8,807 nucleotides of DNA from JBHHYR01 sp046757585 (GTDB taxonomy: Bacteria; Desulfobacterota; Binatia; HRBIN30), in NCBI GenBank assembly GCA_046757585.1, contig JBHHYR010000155.1, positions 1 through 8,807 of the forward strand, written 5' to 3'. Within the stretch, counting starts at the first letter, position 1. The number at the start of each line of letters is the position of its first letter. Both the position numbers and the translations under genes were made by a program. The notes below the pieces were generated by a model. That model saw only the letters and a list, made by a program, of their open reading frames with translations. It did no database searches and had not been told where the DNA came from. Below are positions 6,011 through 8,807 of the stretch, piece by piece.

Positions 6011-7525
6011 ATGCAAAGCAGCAGCATGCAGCCAAAGCAGGGCAAGGCTGGACTACCGGTCTACTACCGGTGGGGCTTGGCGGCCGCCAGCGGCCTGTTG
6101 ATCACGGTGCTTTATCCGCCGTTCTGTCTCGCCATGCTTGGCTGGTTCGCGCTGACACCGCTCGTTCTTGCGTTGGACGGTGCCCCACCGCTGAGGGGCT
6201 TCCTGCTGGGTTGGCTGTGCGGAACGATCAGCTCACTCGGGGTCGCTGGCGTGTGGATGTTTGGCGCTGCGCATGACTACTTTCAGCTCACACCCCTGAA
6301 CGCCGTACTCTTCACGATTGGCACGACGCAGATTTTCGTCAGTGTGTACTTCGGTTGCTTCGGCATCGCGGCTGCACTGCTCAGCGGCCGACGCCTGCGC
6401 TTCCTCCTCATCCCAGCGCTGTTCGTCGCAACGGAGTACGCCCGCGCCCACCTACTCACCGGCAGCCCGTGGGACCTGTTGGGCCATTCGCAACGGACTC
6501 TGGCATTGATCCAACTCTGTGATCTCACCGGCGTGTACGGCCTCTCGTTTCTTCTGGCGCTGGTCGCCACAGCTGTCGCCGAACTTCGCCGCACCCTCGT
6601 CCCGGCTGTACTGGCCGCGGTGGCGGTCATCCTTGCGCTGACGTACGGCCAATGGCGGCTCCTGACCAGCGCGATCACCCGGGGCCCGAACCTGCAAGTG
6701 CTTCTCGTCCAGGCGAACCTCGCGAACCAGGAGCGCGGCCGCCCCGAGTTCTTCTCCGCGCACCTCAATCGGTATCTGGATCTCACCCGCCAAGCGACAC
6801 CGACGCCACCGGCGTTGATTGTCTGGCCAGAGAACGCAATCGGCTTCTTCCCAGACGGGAATCCCTCACTGATGGCCCGCATCATGGGTTATCTGCGAGC
6901 GCAACATACCGCGCTGCTCGCCGGCGGCCCCCGTGCCGCTGGGCACGGCGGGGTAGCCGCCATCCACAACTCTGCGTATCTGTTCACCGCAGATACCACC
7001 TGGACCGCGTATGACAAGCGGGTGCTGTTGCCCTTCGTGGAACGTCTGCCGCTGCGGCCAGCGGATAGCCCTTACGTCGCCGGCGTGGAACCGACGATTT
7101 TCTCCGTTGCCGGCATGCGGTTCGGTGTGCTGATTTGCTTCGAGGCTATCTATCCGGAGCTTGCGCGCGATCTCGTCCACCACGGAGCACAGCTCTTGGT
7201 GAACATTTCCAACGACTCCTGGTTCGAAGCCGGTGCGGGTCCCGAGCAGCACTATGAGATTGCCCGCTTCCGCGCCGTCGAGAATCGGATCAGCCTTGTA
7301 CGCGTCACCAACAGCGGCGTCACCGGGGTCATCGACCCGACAGGGCGCGAGATCGCCCGGCTGCCATCGCGCGCACCGGCGGCGCAATTGGCCAAGGTGC
7401 CGATCGTCCACGCTGGCTCCTTCTACACGCGGCATGGTGATTTCTTCGCCGTTGCTTGCATCGCTGCCTCCCTCATCTCTCTAGTGGGCGTGGGGCTCCG
7501 TTCGTTGGGGCTTTTGCCCCAATGA
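6011..7525 (+). CDS. lnt: Apolipoprotein N-acyltransferase
   Basis: The product is about 504 residues, the normal length for Lnt (E. coli 512). It is an inner-membrane enzyme that transfers an acyl chain from phospholipid to the N-terminal diacylglyceryl-Cys of apolipoproteins, the last step of lipoprotein maturation. The N-terminal half is a set of transmembrane helices starting at YYRWGLAAASGLLITVLYPP, followed by the usual GSPWDLLGHSQ segment. The C-terminal half is the nitrilase-like catalytic domain. Its triad is visible: Glu274 (VWPENAIGFF), Lys336 (AYDKRVLLPFVERLP) and Cys376 (GVLICFEAIYPE). The family segments NISNDSWF and GPEQHYEIARFRAVENR are also present, with a final membrane helix (FFAVACIAASLISLVGVGL). 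I chose the ATG at 6011 (MQSSSMQPKQ); ATG 6026 is possible. The frame is open upstream to 5717, but that extension is antisense to the kinase N-terminus and not Lnt-like. No strong Shine-Dalgarno sequence is seen. All key residues are intact. Confidence 0.95.
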   Translation: MQSSSMQPKQGKAGLPVYYRWGLAAASGLLITVLYPPFCLAMLGWFALTPLVLALDGAPPLRGFLLGWLCGTISSLGVAGVWMFGAAHDYFQLTPLNAVLFTIGTTQIFVSVYFGCFGIAAALLSGRRLRFLLIPALFVATEYARAHLLTGSPWDLLGHSQRTLALIQLCDLTGVYGLSFLLALVATAVAELRRTLVPAVLAAVAVILALTYGQWRLLTSAITRGPNLQVLLVQANLANQERGRPEFFSAHLNRYLDLTRQATPTPPALIVWPENAIGFFPDGNPSLMARIMGYLRAQHTALLAGGPRAAGHGGVAAIHNSAYLFTADTTWTAYDKRVLLPFVERLPLRPADSPYVAGVEPTIFSVAGMRFGVLICFEAIYPELARDLVHHGAQLLVNISNDSWFEAGAGPEQHYEIARFRAVENRISLVRVTNSGVTGVIDPTGREIARLPSRAPAAQLAKVPIVHAGSFYTRHGDFFAVACIAASLISLVGVGLRSLGLLPQ

Positions 7526-7542
7526 ACGGGGCGTCTCGCCCC
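7505..7542 (+). terminator. Tandem GC hairpins at the lnt stop codon, possible terminator or attenuator
   Basis: Hairpin 1 pairs TTGGGGC (7505-7511) with GCCCCAA (7516-7522) across a TTTT loop and ends at the lnt stop codon. Hairpin 2 pairs GGGGCG (7528-7533) with CGCCCC (7537-7542) across TCT. All four arms share GGGGC or GCCCC, so the arms could exchange partners. There is no U-run after either, so a classical intrinsic terminator is not proven. Confidence 0.4.
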
Positions 7543-7594
7543 CCGCCTGTCTGGGATTTCCGCCATCACAGCTGCGCCACCCCCCGGCGGTCGC

Positions 7595-7610
7595 AGGCAT
7601 TGCCATTGCT
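7595..7610 (+). promoter_or_regulatory. Candidate sigma-54 (-24/-12) element upstream of the receiver gene
   Basis: AGGCAT-N5-TTGCT matches the sigma-54 consensus TGGCAC-N5-TTGCW at 9 of 11 positions, with GG (7596-7597) and GC (7608-7609) spaced by 10. Predicted initiation near 7621 would place the strong Shine-Dalgarno sequence (7613-7620) outside the transcript. Either initiation is a little earlier, the site is not used, or this is chance. Confidence 0.25.
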
Positions 7611-7612
7611 AC

Positions 7613-7620
7613 AGAGGTGA
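7613..7620 (+). promoter_or_regulatory. Ribosome-binding site that sets the GTG start of the receiver gene
   Basis: AGAGGTGA ends seven bases before the GTG at 7628, ideal Shine-Dalgarno content and spacing. This favours the GTG start over the internal ATG at 7652 (codon 9). Confidence 0.75.
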
Positions 7621-7627
7621 CATTATC

Positions 7628-7990
7628 GTGGCTGCACAGCGGGACAGAGAGATGTTGATCGTCGAGGATGATGCGGTGCTACGGAAGCACCTGAGCCGCC
7701 TCTTCGTGCGTGAAGGCTACCAGGTCACCACAGCACGAACGCGTACAGAGGCACTCGGCGAACTGGCGCGCACGCGATTTGAAACACTACTGCTCGACGT
7801 CAAACTCCCCGACGGCGATGGGTTCGAATTACTGGCCAGCCTCGGCGATGCCCGGCGGCCGTGCCGCACCGTAATGATGACTGCGTACAGCACGTCCGAA
7901 AACGAGGCGCGCGCCCAGCGTCTCGGCGTAGGAGCCTTCCTCGGCAAGCCGCTCGATCTCCGCCAGCTCATACGCGTCGTTCGCGCGTAA
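7628..7990 (+). CDS. Stand-alone response-regulator receiver domain (NtrC-type REC, no output domain)
   Basis: The product is 120 residues, just one receiver domain ending in TAA with no DNA-binding or enzymatic output. All phosphotransfer residues are in place: the acidic cluster E13-D14-D15 (MLIVEDDAVLR), phospho-acceptor Asp57 (LLLDVKLPDGDGFELL), switch Thr85 (VMMTAYSTSENE) and Lys107 (GAFLGKPLDLRQL). The MTAYS and GKPLD versions resemble receivers of NtrC-family regulators. It therefore probably takes a phosphoryl group from a histidine kinase and passes it on or acts by protein contact. The kinase at 3468-5929 and the convergent sigma-54 activator at 8133 are candidate partners by proximity only. 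It begins with GTG behind a strong Shine-Dalgarno sequence. It lies about 100 bases after lnt, which could make it a second gene of an lnt transcript if the intervening hairpins do not stop transcription. Confidence 0.9.
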   Translation: MAAQRDREMLIVEDDAVLRKHLSRLFVREGYQVTTARTRTEALGELARTRFETLLLDVKLPDGDGFELLASLGDARRPCRTVMMTAYSTSENEARAQRLGVGAFLGKPLDLRQLIRVVRA

Positions 7991-8132
7991 GCGCCCCGGA
8001 ACCGACCGCAGTGAGCCGCGGCGGCGTGGCCCACGGTCATGCGCCAGTCGCGGGACGCGCCCTGTGCTCGAGGCCGAACTGTCGTGGGGGGCGGTTCCGT
8101 CAGGACGGCAACGTCGCGCGGCGTTTCAGCAG

Positions 8133-8807
8133 CTATTCGCCCAACCCGAATTTCTCCATCCGGTAGCGGAGGGTGTCACGCGAAATCCCGAGGAGCCGTG
8201 CCGCAGCGCTGCGGTTACCGGACGCCTTCTCCAGAGCGCGCACCAGCAATGCGCGTTCAACGGCTTCGAGCGAAAGTCCCGAGTCGGGAAAGTCAATCAC
8301 GACCGCGCCGGACGGAGCGATCGCGACCCGACCGCTGGCAGGCGCAGGCACGGGTAGACCAAGGTCATCAACCCCAACCGGGTTGCTGTCAGAGAACAGG
8401 ACTACGCGTTCCATCGTGTTGCCGAGCTCGCGTACGTTGCCGGGCCAGGCGTAGCGCGCGATCGCCTCCTGCGCCTCGGCGGATAGCACTCGGGGCGGGG
8501 TCCCATAGCGGCGGCAGGCTTTTTCCAGCAGCGCACGCGCCAGGCGTACGGCGTCCCCTTCGCGCTCGCGCATTGGCGGAATGCGGATCACTGCAACGGA
8601 GAGCCGCTGGTAGAGGTCCTCACGGAACTCGCCGAGGCGCACAGCCGCTTCAAGGTCGCGATTGGTCGCAGCAATGATCTGCACATCGACCCGCCGTGCC
8701 GCAGTGGCACCGATGCGGCGCACCATCTTCTCGTCGATCACCTTGAGAAACTTCGCTTGCAAAGTTGTCGATACGTGACCGATCTCATCGAGGAACAGCG
8801 TTCCGCC
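8133..8807 (-). CDS. Sigma-54-dependent transcriptional activator (NtrC family), C-terminal part; 5' end outside window
   Basis: The reverse strand is open from the right edge to a TAG at 8133, giving 224 residues. It starts inside the AAA+ domain at Walker B (GGTLFLDEIG, Asp-Glu near 8782-8789). It continues with sensor I (IIAATNRDL), the arginine-finger region (FREDLYQRLSVAVIRIPPMRER) and sensor II (WPGNVREL, 8424-8447). After a Pro/Ala linker it ends in a Fis-type helix-turn-helix (GNRSAAARLLGISRDTLRYR, about 8148-8219). The order and spacing are those of bacterial enhancer-binding proteins, which remodel sigma-54 RNA polymerase from upstream sites using ATP. Walker A, the GAFTGA loop and any N-terminal receiver or sensor domain lie off the window, so its input and subfamily cannot be told. 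Translation starts upstream of the window. It is convergent with the orphan receiver gene, 142 bases apart. Confidence 0.95.
   Translation of the reverse strand, partial: GGTLFLDEIGHVSTTLQAKFLKVIDEKMVRRIGATAARRVDVQIIAATNRDLEAAVRLGEFREDLYQRLSVAVIRIPPMREREGDAVRLARALLEKACRRYGTPPRVLSAEAQEAIARYAWPGNVRELGNTMERVVLFSDSNPVGVDDLGLPVPAPASGRVAIAPSGAVVIDFPDSGLSLEAVERALLVRALEKASGNRSAAARLLGISRDTLRYRMEKFGLGE

Noticed and set aside
8094..8112. Hairpin GTTCCGT / ACGGcAAC between the convergent receiver and activator genes
   Set aside because: It has a short stem with a bulge and no U-run on either side; not enough to call a terminator.
8039..8677. Long plus-strand open frame (212 codons) opposite the sigma-54 activator
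   Set aside because: It is antisense to a clearly conserved AAA+/Fis coding region and is Arg/Pro-rich shadow sequence.

Overview
The window is GC-rich and gene-dense. It reads as a chromosomal piece of a Gram-negative environmental bacterium. The evidence is a complete apolipoprotein N-acyltransferase gene (lnt), a sigma-54 enhancer-binding regulator, NtrB/NtrC-style two-component parts, exported proteins with Sec-type signal peptides, and an F420/FMN-type luciferase-like oxidoreductase. This mix fits deltaproteobacterial or Binatota-like lineages, but that placement is inference; no rRNA or marker gene is present. There is no tRNA, rRNA, CRISPR array, transposase or phage gene.

Layout, left to right. 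(1) 1-673, minus: 3'-truncated luciferase-like flavin/F420 oxidoreductase, absent from simple ORF lists because it runs off the left edge. (2) 674-836: divergent spacer with a good sigma-54-like -24/-12 element. (3) 837-3484, plus: two overlapping genes (ATGA junction) for a small exported protein of unknown family and a 716-residue exported protein with calcium-loop motifs and a C-terminal right-handed beta-helix. (4) 3468-5929, minus: a membrane sensor histidine kinase (transmembrane segment, PDZ-like domain, several membrane segments, GAF, HisKA, HATPase), split into two frames by an apparent one-base loss in a homopolymer at 5112-5116. (5) 5930-6010: short divergent spacer with palindromes. 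(6) 6011-7525, plus: lnt. (7) 7505-7542: tandem GC hairpins at the lnt stop. (8) 7628-7990, plus: stand-alone NtrC-type receiver with a GTG start, a strong ribosome-binding site and a second sigma-54-like element upstream. (9) 8133-8807, minus: C-terminal part of a sigma-54-dependent activator, running off the right edge.

The coherent theme is envelope sensing and sigma-54 control: a kinase with an extracytoplasmic PDZ-like sensor, an orphan receiver and a sigma-54 activator sit around lnt. An exported beta-helix operon nearby carries a plausible sigma-54 promoter. That these parts form one circuit is a hypothesis from proximity and motifs. No defence system or mobile element was recognised. 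The points most worth a second look are the kinase frameshift, its unusual H-box (HGIRNP), the sigma-54-like sites and the uncharacterised exported pair.
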